64,000 bases of DNA, taken from assembly GCA_937895345.1 (NCBI GenBank), contig CALAWP010000011.1, forward strand, positions 31,256 through 95,255, in the 5' to 3' direction. The position numbers and the translations under genes were made by a program. Below the pieces are notes generated by a model. It searched no databases. It saw nothing but the letters and a program-made list of their open reading frames with translations, and was not told where the DNA came from. Positions 32,168 through 41,009 of the stretch are shown one piece after another; the stretch's first letter is position 1; the number at the start of each line of letters is the position of its first letter. The DNA comes from an uncultured Paenibacillus sp. (GTDB lineage: Bacteria; Bacillota; Bacilli; Paenibacillales; Paenibacillaceae).

Positions 32168-32196
32168 ATTATTCGTTATGCTAACAAAAATTTCAA
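32168..32196 (-). promoter_or_regulatory. Promoter of the kinase operon with an internal palindrome
   Basis: Minus-strand TTGAAA (32196-32191) and AATAAT (32173-32168) are 17 bp apart. The spacer contains GTTATGCTAAC (32175-32185), a short palindrome of the kind LacI-type repressors bind, so autoregulation by the operon's own LacI protein is possible. Confidence 0.5.
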
Positions 32197-32229
32197 CCCG
32201 CAAGATCGAGAACCCGGAACCGTTACGAC

Positions 32230-32296
32230 AAAAAGGCTTAATTGCGCGGCAGCCGCTCTCTTAAAAAAGATGATGCGGCAGCGCAATTAAGCCTTT
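32230..32296 (-). terminator. Terminator of the MacAB-like operon
   Basis: A 16-bp perfect stem, AAAGGCTTAATTGCGC (32232-32247) with its complement at 32281-32296, plus an inner GCCGC/GCGGC pairing. On the minus strand it ends in CCTTTTTG. It lies 25 bp after the last gene of the export operon. Confidence 0.85.
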
Positions 32297-32320
32297 CAAC
32301 GGTACTAACAAATGCGCGGA

Positions 32321-33202
32321 CTACGGCTTTTCCTCTTCCGTTTCCGGCGGCAGCAATATAATTTTGCCTTCGTCCAGCTCCACCCGCAGCTTGTTGCTGT
32401 TGCCTACGCCGATGGAATCGAGGTATGATGCCGGCACCTGCAGCCTGCCGGCCTTGTCGAGAATGGCGTATTCGACGTGTTTGCTTTCCTCCTGCTCCAG
32501 CTCGGCCAGCTCTTCCCGATAGGAGCGTTCGCGAAGCATTTCCGACGAAATCTTGCCGTCGCGAATCGCCGCCACCCGGTCCACCTTCTTGGCCAGCTCC
32601 GGATCATGCGTTACGATGACGATCGTAATGCCGATCGAGCGATTAAGCTCCCGGAACAAATCCAATATCTGATTCGACATCTTGCTGTCGACCGAGCCGG
32701 TCGGCTCGTCGGCCAGCAGCAGCCGCGGATGGTTGGCCAGCGCGATCGCGATGGCGACGCGCTGCTGCTCCCCGCCCGACAGCTCATACAGCTTGTTGTG
32801 CTGCCGGTGGCTCAGCCCGACCGCGTCGAGCAGCTCCTTCGCCCGCCACCGCTTGCGTCGGCCCGTCAGCAGAATGGGCAGCTCCACGTTTTCCAGCGCC
32901 GTCAAATAAGGAACGAGATTTCGCGCGTTGTTTTGCCAGACGAAGCCGACCGATTCCCGCTTGTAGCGAACCAGGTCCCGCTCCTTGAATTTGAGCATAT
33001 CCTTGCCGTCGACGATCAGCTTGCCCGCCGTCGGACGGTCCAATCCGCCCAGCATATTGAGCAAGGTCGACTTGCCGCTGCCGCTGTTGCCGATAATCGC
33101 CATCAGCTCTCCCGCCTCGACCTGAAGATCCAGCCCTTGCAGGGCGAATACTTCCAGATCGGCGGTCTTGTATATTTTGACCAATCCTTCGCAATGGATC
33201 AT
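32321..33202 (-). CDS. ABC ATPase (MacB/LolD type) with C-terminal AbrB-like domain
   Basis: 293-residue cytoplasmic ATPase. Residues 1-225 form the nucleotide-binding domain: Walker A GNSGSGKST, Q-loop FVWQNN, signature LSGGEQQR, Walker B LLLADEPTGSVD and the switch histidine in IVTHD. After a Glu-rich linker, residues about 243-288 (YAILDKAGRLQVPASYL, then KLRVELDEGKIILLPPE) follow the SpoVT/AbrB swapped-hairpin pattern 'DxxGRxxIPxxxR...v..e.g.IiL'. Such a domain normally binds DNA or dimerises and is unusual on an ABC ATPase. It is the last gene of the export operon, 3 bp after the permease. The fold of the extra domain is inferred from pattern alone. Confidence 0.88.
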   Translation of the reverse strand: MIHCEGLVKIYKTADLEVFALQGLDLQVEAGELMAIIGNSGSGKSTLLNMLGGLDRPTAGKLIVDGKDMLKFKERDLVRYKRESVGFVWQNNARNLVPYLTALENVELPILLTGRRKRWRAKELLDAVGLSHRQHNKLYELSGGEQQRVAIAIALANHPRLLLADEPTGSVDSKMSNQILDLFRELNRSIGITIVIVTHDPELAKKVDRVAAIRDGKISSEMLRERSYREELAELEQEESKHVEYAILDKAGRLQVPASYLDSIGVGNSNKLRVELDEGKIILLPPETEEEKP

Positions 33203-33205
33203 CCT

Positions 33206-36088
33206 TTAGTCCTCCCCCAGCTTGAGCGCCTGATGTACCCGGAGACGGGACAGCATATAAGCCAGTATGCACAAGCCGACCGCCAGCATAATGCCGACCA
33301 GCAAATAGATGCGCAAGAAATCCAGCGACTCGAACTTGACGAAAAACGGCGGAACGAGGCTGCTTGGATTAAACGCGATTTGCAGGCTCGGCACATAAAG
33401 CCGGCTTGCCGCGTTGCCGATCAGCACGCCCAGCAGCACGCCTACTCCCGAGGTAAGCGCCTGCTCCGACACGAGCATGGCGATCAAATTTTTGAGCGAA
33501 AGCCCGATCGCCCGCAATATGCCGTTCTGCAGCGCCCGGCCCCGCAGCGTCAAAATCCAGTACAGCAAAAATCCGGCGAAGCTGACCAGAATGGACAAGA
33601 CGAAGCCTAACGTCAACACGCCGTTCAACGCAAGGATAAACGGATCGTTTTTGGCCCGGATCAGTTCGTCCCGCGTATTGACGATGCGATGGATATTCAA
33701 GCTCGCTTCCTCGATACCTTCGTACAGCTCCCCGACCGCAGCGCCTTCCTCCAGCTTCAGCCAGACGTCGTAAGGCTCGATCGCGAGCTGCACCTGAATT
33801 TTCGGCAGATGGCCCACGATCAGCATCGGCGCGTTGTCGGCCTTCGCGTTTGCGACGGTGCCTGTCGGCGGATTCGGATTGAACGTCGGGAAGTAGTCGA
33901 TGATGCCGAAGACGGTGAACGGCTGCTGCGGCACATCCTCCCAGCCGATCCATATGACGTCGCCCGCTTTCACGTCACGCTGATCCGCCAGCGTGCGCGA
34001 GATGAGCACCGCGTTCGAGTCGGCCGCCATCAAATTCAAATATTCGTTCAGCGAATAATCGAGCAAGCCGTCGCGGAACCAGGTCGTCATGCCGAACTCG
34101 TCGCTGTCGATGCCGATCAGCGTCGCCTGGCCGGACTTTTGATTCACGTAAAACCCGACGTTCGATTTCGTGAAGACGCGGGCCGCATGCTCGACGCCCG
34201 GAAGCTCCTTGTAAGGATCGAACGGCGGCTCCAAATAATTGACGCGGGAAGGTCTGCCCTCCTGCTGCGAGCCTCCTCCAGGCGGCCCGGATCCGCCCGG
34301 ACCGCTCGGCGGAGGCGCATCGTTGACCCAGTTGGCGCTGGCGATGACATCCGCTCCGTTCGCGTATCGAATCCGGTCCTCGATGTTGTCGTTGATCGTG
34401 CGCGCCGCCGAAGCGCTGAACACGCCGGTCGCGATGGTCATGACGAGGAAGATCATCAGAAACTGGTATTGGCTGCTCGAACGGCTGACCTGAATCAGCG
34501 TGGCGTACAAGGACGGCGACCACCATTTGCGGCCGATAAAATAAACGAGTCTCAGCACCCACGGATACAGCCGCAGAAGGAGCAGCCCGGCTCCCATAAT
34601 AAAGAGCGCGGGAACGACGAATTGCAGCGGATCGATATGCAAATCTTCCGTGTTCAACCCGAGCGCCTGCAAATCGTCCATTCGTTTGTTGAACGTATAC
34701 AGGCCGTAAAAAGCCAGCGCCAGCGTAATGACGTCCAGAAACATTTTGTGCCAGAGCGGCGTCTTCCCCATCCGGGCCATCTGCTGCTTATGATTGACGA
34801 TCGACACCCTCGTCGCCATAATGATCGGGATAATGACGATGACCAGGCACGCGCCCGCGGCCATCGCCGCATATTGGTACGATTCGACCGTAATGCGGAC
34901 CGGCAGCCTGACGCGCTGCACAAACTCGAGAAACCCGTTGGATGCGCCGAGAACCTCGGTCAGCATCGCTCCGAGCAGCGGGCCGACCGCAAATGCCGCG
35001 CCGCACAGCAACGCCCCTTCCACCATATAGGAAGCGATAATTTGCCAGCGGGCGGCACCCCGGCTCCGAATGACGGCAATTTCGTTCGCTTGTCTTCCGG
35101 CAATCAGGTTCGAAACCATGAACATATAGAAGCCGAGCATAAGAAGCACCGGAGCGTTAAGCGCCCAAATCAACGTGCTCAGGCGCTGGGCCCGCTCGCC
35201 GTAGGTCGAAATCGTATTTAAAGCCGTTGCCTCGAACGAAAGCTGGAACTGCGGAGCCTGCCGCAAGGCCGCCTTTTGAATGGCGTCGTGATTGTTCAAG
35301 TATTCGTCCACATGACGCATTTCGATGACGTTATATTCCAGCACCGTATGCCAGCTGACATACGCCGGGTCCAGGCGGGATTCCTCAAACAGCTGCTGCC
35401 TCGCCAGCTCGTACGGAATAATGAACCCGGACCGCAAATCGGCCAGGCTGGCGTTGCGGAAGAAAGGATCGTCGTCCTCCTTCTTCTCGAACGTGCCGAC
35501 CGGCTTCAGCTTGATCGTCTCGGTCACGCTGTTGTCCTCGACGGTATACACTTTGCCGAGCACGGCCTTCACGTAGCCAAGCGCCTGCGGCGTCACCAGC
35601 ACTTCATAGACGCCGTCGACCGGCTGAGCGGCCGGCATGCGCCCGTCCAGCAGCGTGATATGGTCCTCCAGTCCGGCTATGCCCTTAATCGATACGGATT
35701 TGAGCGTATTCGCGGGCTGATCCGGCTGGTCCTCCGGCCGGATCTTCATCATTCTGGAGCCTACCTCCGTCACCAGCTCGCGCACCGGCAACTGGAAGCC
35801 CGGAGCGCCTTGCTCGCGCATGAACGCTTCAAGCCGGTTAAACTTCTCGTTGCGCTGCTCCGGCGTTTCCTTCATAAACGAAAGACGGACGGCATACGCT
35901 CCCGGATATACGTTTTTGTCCAGCTGCAGCTGCTCCAAATCCTTCTTGATCATGCGCGACATGACCGCCTCCGAATAGATCGGAATGCTGCTGACCAGCG
36001 CGACGGATATGGCAATGCCGGCAAATAAGCTGGCGACCAGCCATTTGTTCTGCACCATCTTGCGCAATATCATAATAAATAAGGCCAT
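33206..36088 (-). CDS. FtsX/MacB-type ABC permease, large
   Basis: 960-residue membrane protein with an N-terminal TM (about 15-35), a large extracytoplasmic MacB-type domain, a TM cluster around 305-440, further TMs around 490-560, a second extracytoplasmic domain and three C-terminal TMs (about 820-940). A Pro/Gly-rich linker (PPPSGPGGSGPPGGG) lies near residues 590-610. The duplicated layout resembles LolCE/YknZ-like mechanotransmission permeases with two FtsX modules in one chain. The sequence ends RVHQALKLGED, and the ATPase starts 3 bp later. It probably exports or extracts hydrophobic compounds or lipids with the adaptor lipoprotein encoded upstream. Confidence 0.88.
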   Translation of the reverse strand: MALFIMILRKMVQNKWLVASLFAGIAISVALVSSIPIYSEAVMSRMIKKDLEQLQLDKNVYPGAYAVRLSFMKETPEQRNEKFNRLEAFMREQGAPGFQLPVRELVTEVGSRMMKIRPEDQPDQPANTLKSVSIKGIAGLEDHITLLDGRMPAAQPVDGVYEVLVTPQALGYVKAVLGKVYTVEDNSVTETIKLKPVGTFEKKEDDDPFFRNASLADLRSGFIIPYELARQQLFEESRLDPAYVSWHTVLEYNVIEMRHVDEYLNNHDAIQKAALRQAPQFQLSFEATALNTISTYGERAQRLSTLIWALNAPVLLMLGFYMFMVSNLIAGRQANEIAVIRSRGAARWQIIASYMVEGALLCGAAFAVGPLLGAMLTEVLGASNGFLEFVQRVRLPVRITVESYQYAAMAAGACLVIVIIPIIMATRVSIVNHKQQMARMGKTPLWHKMFLDVITLALAFYGLYTFNKRMDDLQALGLNTEDLHIDPLQFVVPALFIMGAGLLLLRLYPWVLRLVYFIGRKWWSPSLYATLIQVSRSSSQYQFLMIFLVMTIATGVFSASAARTINDNIEDRIRYANGADVIASANWVNDAPPPSGPGGSGPPGGGSQQEGRPSRVNYLEPPFDPYKELPGVEHAARVFTKSNVGFYVNQKSGQATLIGIDSDEFGMTTWFRDGLLDYSLNEYLNLMAADSNAVLISRTLADQRDVKAGDVIWIGWEDVPQQPFTVFGIIDYFPTFNPNPPTGTVANAKADNAPMLIVGHLPKIQVQLAIEPYDVWLKLEEGAAVGELYEGIEEASLNIHRIVNTRDELIRAKNDPFILALNGVLTLGFVLSILVSFAGFLLYWILTLRGRALQNGILRAIGLSLKNLIAMLVSEQALTSGVGVLLGVLIGNAASRLYVPSLQIAFNPSSLVPPFFVKFESLDFLRIYLLVGIMLAVGLCILAYMLSRLRVHQALKLGED

Positions 36089-36150
36089 TAACCATTAACC
36101 TCCCGGGCATTGCTTCGCCGCCAAGCGGCGCAATCGCTTTCAACTATCCA

Positions 36151-37176
36151 TTAAGGCATCACGACCAGGTCGCCTTCGTTCAGACCGTTCACGATTTCGA
36201 CTTGCGTCGTGCCGGTAAGACCCGGCTCCACGTCGACCTCGCGCACCTTGTCGCCATCCTCCAGCACGCGGACGAACGTTCTTCCCAGATACGAACGCAA
36301 GCCGCTGCGGGGAATGATCAGCACGTCCTTGCGCTCCTCCAGCAGCAGGCGGACATCGATGCGGGTACCAAGCTCCGCTTCCTCCGGCAGCTGATCCGAT
36401 TCTACGAAAATAAAGCGGGAATACCGTTCGCGCAGCCTTTCGTCGACCGTTTCGGGCGCGCTCGACGGCGTCTGGGTCACCTTGCCTTCGAACTCCTTGT
36501 CGCCCATCTTGAGCAGCGCCTTGAAGCCGATGCCTACATTAAACAAGTCGGGAGAGCTTTCTACCTGGAACGCGATGCGCAGCTTGGCCGGATCCGAGAT
36601 CATGACCAGCGTCTGATAAGACTCCACCACGTCGCCTTCCTTCAAGTCCGCGACGAACGTCACTTGGCCGTCGATGCCCGCCACGAGCCTCCGGCTCAGG
36701 AAAGCTTCCTCCAGCCGATCGTATTTGATTTGCTCGATATCGTATTGCAGCTGGGCGATCCGAAGAGCATCCTCGTCTCCCGACAGCTTCGCCGTCCGGA
36801 GCGCCGTTCTGGACCGCAGCAAGTTGATTTCCAGCTGCTTCAGCTCGATATCCATGTTGCCTACGTCAAGCTGCACAAGGACGTCGCCCTTCTTCACCGT
36901 ATCGCCGGCCTTCACCAGCACTTCCTCGATGCGCCCCCCCGCCGCTTCAAAAAAAACGGCTTCGGACGAATACGACTCTACCGCTCCATTGCCTCTAATC
37001 TCCTTGGAAATATCTCCTCTCACCGTTTCTACGGTGCTGTACTCCTGCTGCGGAGGCTTGACGAGCGGCGGCTTCAGCCCTTCTTCTTCTGCGGGCAGGA
37101 GCGAGCAGCCGGTCAGCGCCAGCATGCAAACCATGGCCATCCAAAAGCTGTTCCTAAGGCTACGACGGGTTGACAA
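36151..37176 (-). CDS. Membrane-fusion adaptor lipoprotein (MacA/HlyD-like)
   Basis: 341-residue exported adaptor. The lipobox LALTGC puts the lipidated Cys near residue 24. A biotinyl-lipoyl-like half motif follows (EAAGGRIEEVLVKAGDTVKKGDVLVQLD), then an alpha-helical hairpin (about 105-165), the second lipoyl half (GIDGQVTFVADLKEGDVV) and a C-terminal beta-barrel ending EIVNGLNEGDLVVMP. The TTG start at 37176 is chosen because GGAGG lies 9 bases upstream; the in-frame ATG at 37185 abuts that site. It overlaps the preceding ATPase gene by 17 bp. It is expected to link the permease to the cell envelope, as MacA-type proteins do. Confidence 0.9.
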   Translation of the reverse strand: MSTRRSLRNSFWMAMVCMLALTGCSLLPAEEEGLKPPLVKPPQQEYSTVETVRGDISKEIRGNGAVESYSSEAVFFEAAGGRIEEVLVKAGDTVKKGDVLVQLDVGNMDIELKQLEINLLRSRTALRTAKLSGDEDALRIAQLQYDIEQIKYDRLEEAFLSRRLVAGIDGQVTFVADLKEGDVVESYQTLVMISDPAKLRIAFQVESSPDLFNVGIGFKALLKMGDKEFEGKVTQTPSSAPETVDERLRERYSRFIFVESDQLPEEAELGTRIDVRLLLEERKDVLIIPRSGLRSYLGRTFVRVLEDGDKVREVDVEPGLTGTTQVEIVNGLNEGDLVVMP

Positions 37177-37852
37177 TGTGTCCATCCTCCAATTCATATA
37201 CATAATCGACGATTTCCATAATGGCAGGATCGTGCGTCGTCATGACGATGGTCATGCCGGTCGATTCCACGAGCTGGCGAAACACTTTCATAATTTGCAA
37301 GCCGGTGCGGCTGTCGAGCTCCGCCGTCGGCTCGTCAGCCAGCAGCAGCCGCGGCTTATGGGCGATCGCCCTCGCAATGGCGGTACGCTGCTGCTCTCCG
37401 CCCGACAATTCGAACGGCCTGTGATGCATGCGCGAGGTCAGTCCGACCTGCTCCAGCGCCAATAGAGCCGCCTCCTTCCGCTCTCTGGCGGGAATGCCGG
37501 CGACCCTCAGCACGAACTCGATATTTTCGTAGGCTGACATAAGCGGGATGAGCGCAAAAGATTGAAAGACGAGTCCCATCCGCTTGCGCCGGATTTCGTC
37601 GCGCTCCTTGTTCGAGATGGCGGTCAGGTCGACGCCTTCGAACATGACTTGGCCTTCGCTTGGCCGGTCGAGCGCGCTAAGCAAGTTGATCAGCGTCGTC
37701 TTCCCCGATCCGGACCTGCCCTTAAAAGCGACAAGCCTGCCGGCGGAAATCGACAAATTGACGCCCTTCAAAACGTTGACCGCATTCGATCCTCGGCCGA
37801 ACGTTCGTTTTAAAGCGCTTGCAACAATAATATCTTCCGTTGCTTCCAGCAA
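37160..37852 (-). CDS. ABC ATPase (MacB/LolD type)
   Basis: 230-residue ATPase with Walker A GRSGSGKTT, Q-loop LVFQSF, signature LSGGEQQR, Walker B LLLADEPTAELD and the switch histidine in MTTHD. It starts at TTG 37852 with GGAGGGG 8 bases upstream. It is the first gene of the four-gene export operon (ATPase, adaptor, permease, ATPase with AbrB-like tail). Having two MacB-type ATPases for one permease polypeptide suggests a heterodimeric motor, or one motor and one regulatory ATPase; this is inferred. Confidence 0.92.
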   Translation of the reverse strand: MLEATEDIIVASALKRTFGRGSNAVNVLKGVNLSISAGRLVAFKGRSGSGKTTLINLLSALDRPSEGQVMFEGVDLTAISNKERDEIRRKRMGLVFQSFALIPLMSAYENIEFVLRVAGIPARERKEAALLALEQVGLTSRMHHRPFELSGGEQQRTAIARAIAHKPRLLLADEPTAELDSRTGLQIMKVFRQLVESTGMTIVMTTHDPAIMEIVDYVYELEDGHIVNPS

Positions 37853-37966
37853 AATGAACGCCCCTCCATTTGGTATCTTCTTTTTACCATACTAGCATTG
37901 CCGTGGAAAACGAGCAACGGTAGAGACGGTAAATTTTCGAACAAATAAATGGAAGGGGCTGCCGGA

Positions 37967-38899
37967 TTACAGTTCGATTCTTAGCAGAAAGATGACAGCC
38001 GTTACGGTCAGCACGCTGACGAGCGTCGAAACGAACACCGATTGGGAGGCAAACTCCTTCTCGTTGTCGAATTCCACCGCCAGCAGCACGCTGCTGAGCG
38101 AGGTCGGCACGGCCGACGATACGATCAAGGCGGCGGAGGTCAGCTTGTCCAATCCCATCAGCGAGACGATGAGCCAGGCCAGCAGCGGGCCGGCGACCAG
38201 CCTCAGCACCGCGGAAAGGGTGACGTCGGCAAGCAGGGACCGATTGATCCGCCATTCCATATTGCCCAATTGCACCCCCAGCGTCAGCAGCGCCGTGCCG
38301 ATAAAGGCGTCCGACAAATAGCCGATCGGAGTCGCCGCAAAGGACGGAACAGGCACCTCCAAGCCGCGCAGCAGAAACGCGAGCGGAATGACATAGATGA
38401 CGGGCATGGAGACGATCGTTTTCCATACCTGCCTCATATCGGCCTTATGCGCGTTGACGCTGTAGATGCCGTAGGTGTTCGGCACGAGCGACTGCACCAT
38501 CATGACGATAATTTGAACGGCCATCGTCACCGGGTTGCCCGCAAAGACGAGCTGGTTCAACGGGACAGCGTAGTTGGCGCTGTTGTAGAACAGAACGCTG
38601 TTGCGCATCGCGCTCTTCATGCCGGGCGAATACTTTCGAAGCCGAATCACCGGTTCGACGATCGCAAATTGCGCCGCCATAAACAGCAGCAGAAACAGGA
38701 GCACCCAGCCAATCATGCCGGCGGAAATGTCGGTTTCATAGATTAAGGTAAACATAATGGCAGGCGAAAACAAATAGAAGTTCAGCTTGGAAAGCGTCTT
38801 GATGTCGAGAGCAAACGCCTTCTGCATCACAATGCCCAGCGCGATCAGAATGCCCATGGGTAATACGTTAGTAACCAGGATGTGAAAAAAGATGCCCAT
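37967..38899 (-). CDS. AEC-family transporter
   Basis: 310-residue membrane protein with about ten predicted segments of the auxin-efflux-carrier family, which exports or exchanges organic acids and amino-acid-like compounds. The family signatures are the N-terminal PMGILIALGIVMQKAFALD, the SVLFYNSANYAVPL segment with the conserved Asn in the middle, and the TLGVQLGN and SSAVPTSLSSVLLAVEFD segments. GAGGAAG lies upstream of the ATG. It follows the EamA-type transporter gene by 34 bp on the same strand, so the pair may be cotranscribed. Substrate unknown. Confidence 0.9.
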   Translation of the reverse strand: MGIFFHILVTNVLPMGILIALGIVMQKAFALDIKTLSKLNFYLFSPAIMFTLIYETDISAGMIGWVLLFLLLFMAAQFAIVEPVIRLRKYSPGMKSAMRNSVLFYNSANYAVPLNQLVFAGNPVTMAVQIIVMMVQSLVPNTYGIYSVNAHKADMRQVWKTIVSMPVIYVIPLAFLLRGLEVPVPSFAATPIGYLSDAFIGTALLTLGVQLGNMEWRINRSLLADVTLSAVLRLVAGPLLAWLIVSLMGLDKLTSAALIVSSAVPTSLSSVLLAVEFDNEKEFASQSVFVSTLVSVLTVTAVIFLLRIEL

Positions 38900-38933
38900 A
38901 GTCGAAATCTTCCTCTTTCTCTCATTTTAAACT

Positions 38934-39860
38934 TTAAAACAGTCTCATCAGAATCATGCCGGCCAGGGCGACGACAATGCCGGCCAGCTCGGTAGGCTTG
39001 AACTTTTCCTTGACGACGAATCGGGTATAAAACAAAATGATGAGCACGTTCAGCGCGACAACGGCCGAAACGAGCCCCGCTTTGCCCAGCTCGAAAGCGG
39101 TGACGATCAGCATCATGCCGACGGCGTTTGTCGTGCCGATCGCCATGCCGACCGCGAAGGTGCGTCCCGGGCTCCATGGCCCGGCCGGCCTGCGCTTCAG
39201 CGGCTCTCCCGCGGGAGCTTCCGAGGCCGCCGACGTTTCGCTGACGGACAGGCCGGCGGCGGTCGCGCGCTCCTTGCGCAAGTCGGACAGCCACCATAAC
39301 CCGAAGCAGATCGTTCCGGTCACGAACATGCATACCATCGTCGGAAAAAGCGGCGCCTCCATAATCGTCGACCATTTGCCCGACAGGTCGTTCGCCGCAA
39401 ACAGAAGCATAGCCAGCAGCCCCCAATGCGCCCCTTGCAAATTGCGCAGCGACAGGTCGCTGGAATAACGGACCAGCAGCACGCCGGCTATAATGACCGC
39501 AAACGCGGCCAGCTGCATGCCGGTCACTTGCTCGTTCCATAACAAATAGGCGGCCAGCACGACGACGACCGAAGGAAGCGCCGTCAGCACCGCTACGAGG
39601 GATGCTTTGCCTACCGCAAATCCTTTGAACATGCTTGCATTGGCGCTGAACGAGAACAGTCCCATCTGAACGCCGATCAAGCAGGCGGCCGTCCATTCGG
39701 ACTGCGCCGCAACGGCGCAGACCAGATTCAGAACCGCCCCCATCGCAAACGTTCCGCACAGCAGCAAATTCCGGTTAACCGGCTTTTGGCTCATCCAATG
39801 GTAGAACACACCCCGCAAACCAAATCCGACGGCCGCCAACACCGCATACATGAGCCACAT
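38934..39860 (-). CDS. EamA/DMT-family transporter
   Basis: 308-residue membrane protein with ten predicted helices in two EamA repeats (about 1-135 and 165-305), typical of drug/metabolite transporters that export small metabolites. The second repeat ends VKEKFKPTELAGIVVALAGMILMRLF, a characteristic EamA finish. A charged loop (SDLRKERATAAGLSVSETSAASEAPAGEP) joins the repeats. It is encoded upstream of the AEC transporter with a 34-bp gap. The substrate cannot be inferred. Confidence 0.9.
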   Translation of the reverse strand: MWLMYAVLAAVGFGLRGVFYHWMSQKPVNRNLLLCGTFAMGAVLNLVCAVAAQSEWTAACLIGVQMGLFSFSANASMFKGFAVGKASLVAVLTALPSVVVVLAAYLLWNEQVTGMQLAAFAVIIAGVLLVRYSSDLSLRNLQGAHWGLLAMLLFAANDLSGKWSTIMEAPLFPTMVCMFVTGTICFGLWWLSDLRKERATAAGLSVSETSAASEAPAGEPLKRRPAGPWSPGRTFAVGMAIGTTNAVGMMLIVTAFELGKAGLVSAVVALNVLIILFYTRFVVKEKFKPTELAGIVVALAGMILMRLF

Positions 39861-40021
39861 CGCTGTCCATACCCCTCTTCAAAGTCCGCTCGTTTTCAAC
39901 ACTCCCCATCATAGCATTAAAACCCGCGTTTGGGGGCATCATTTTTCACCGAATCCAACTGGCAACAGGGCAACGGGGCGGCAATCATGGCCTTGCAGCG
40001 GCGTCAGCGCGTACCCGAATA

Positions 40022-40861
40022 TTAATTGCGCCCGTGCAGCCGCCGGTAGGCTGCCGGCGACTGGCCTTCCGAACGGCGGAACAGCCGGATGAAATAGCTG
40101 GTTTGCGCAAATCCGCAGCTTCCGGCAATCTCCTTGACGCTCATCTCCGAGGAGACGAGCAGCTGCCTGCCCAGCGTAATGCGGCATTCCGTCAAAAACC
40201 GGTTCGGCGTCTTCCCCATCGCGCCCCGGAACATTCGGACAAAGTGATACGGGCTGTACCCGGCCAGCTCCGCCATCCGCTCCAGGCTCCAATCCTCGCC
40301 GCAGCGGCTGCGAATGACGTCCGCCGCGTGCCGCAGCGCGCTTCTTTTTTCCAAAGCCGGCGCATGCTCCAGCCTGACGGCATGGGCGGACAGCAAGGCT
40401 AGTATTTCGTACAGCAGGGCGGACAGCCGCGGCTCGCTGCCCGTCTCGAACGGCTCCGCCAACCGGTACATTTCGCCCGTCAGCCGCTCTAGGGCTTCCC
40501 GGTCCCCGAACGTAAAGAACCATCCTCCGTATTCGTCCGCCTCGCGCAGCATCGGAAGCGGCATAGCCGTCCGGAAATGAATCCATCGGACATCCCACGG
40601 ATCGCCCGGGCTGGTGCCGTATTGCTGGAACGCTTGGCGAGGATATATAAAGCCGTCGCCGCCGCGCAGCTCGATCCGCTCGCCGGCCGCATTGTCCGCA
40701 TACCCGCTGCCGCCGAACACCAGATGCAGGTTGTATTCCTCCAACGCGCCGTATTCGCGCCTTTCAGCATGATGCGGAAGCCCGGCGTATCTGCCGAACA
40801 TGTCCGGATAACAAACGTAGCCCCCGTACGAAGGCTTGGGCGCTACATAGTGCAGTCTCAT
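40022..40861 (-). CDS. AraC-family transcriptional regulator
   Basis: 279-residue regulator. The N-terminal cupin-type sensing domain (about 20-110) includes YNLHLVFGGSGYAD and GDGFIYPRQAFQQY. The C-terminal AraC domain (about 170-275) has two HTHs (SLERMAELAGYSPYHFVRMFRGAMG; SVKEIAGSCGFAQTSYFIRLFRRSEG). It is divergent from the GH42 gene 148 bp away, so control of beta-galactosidase is the simplest reading. The sugar that binds the cupin domain is not known. Confidence 0.92.
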   Translation of the reverse strand: MRLHYVAPKPSYGGYVCYPDMFGRYAGLPHHAERREYGALEEYNLHLVFGGSGYADNAAGERIELRGGDGFIYPRQAFQQYGTSPGDPWDVRWIHFRTAMPLPMLREADEYGGWFFTFGDREALERLTGEMYRLAEPFETGSEPRLSALLYEILALLSAHAVRLEHAPALEKRSALRHAADVIRSRCGEDWSLERMAELAGYSPYHFVRMFRGAMGKTPNRFLTECRITLGRQLLVSSEMSVKEIAGSCGFAQTSYFIRLFRRSEGQSPAAYRRLHGRN

Positions 40862-41009
40862 CGCCGACTCCTTCCGCTGCCCGGCAAGAGCAGCAATATT
40901 GTATTACCAATCGCATGATTCTATTATATACATGAACAAAAAGCCCAAATACAATAAAAATAATGTTAAGCAAGAGCAAGATTATATCATAATCCAAAGG
41001 AGCGGATCG

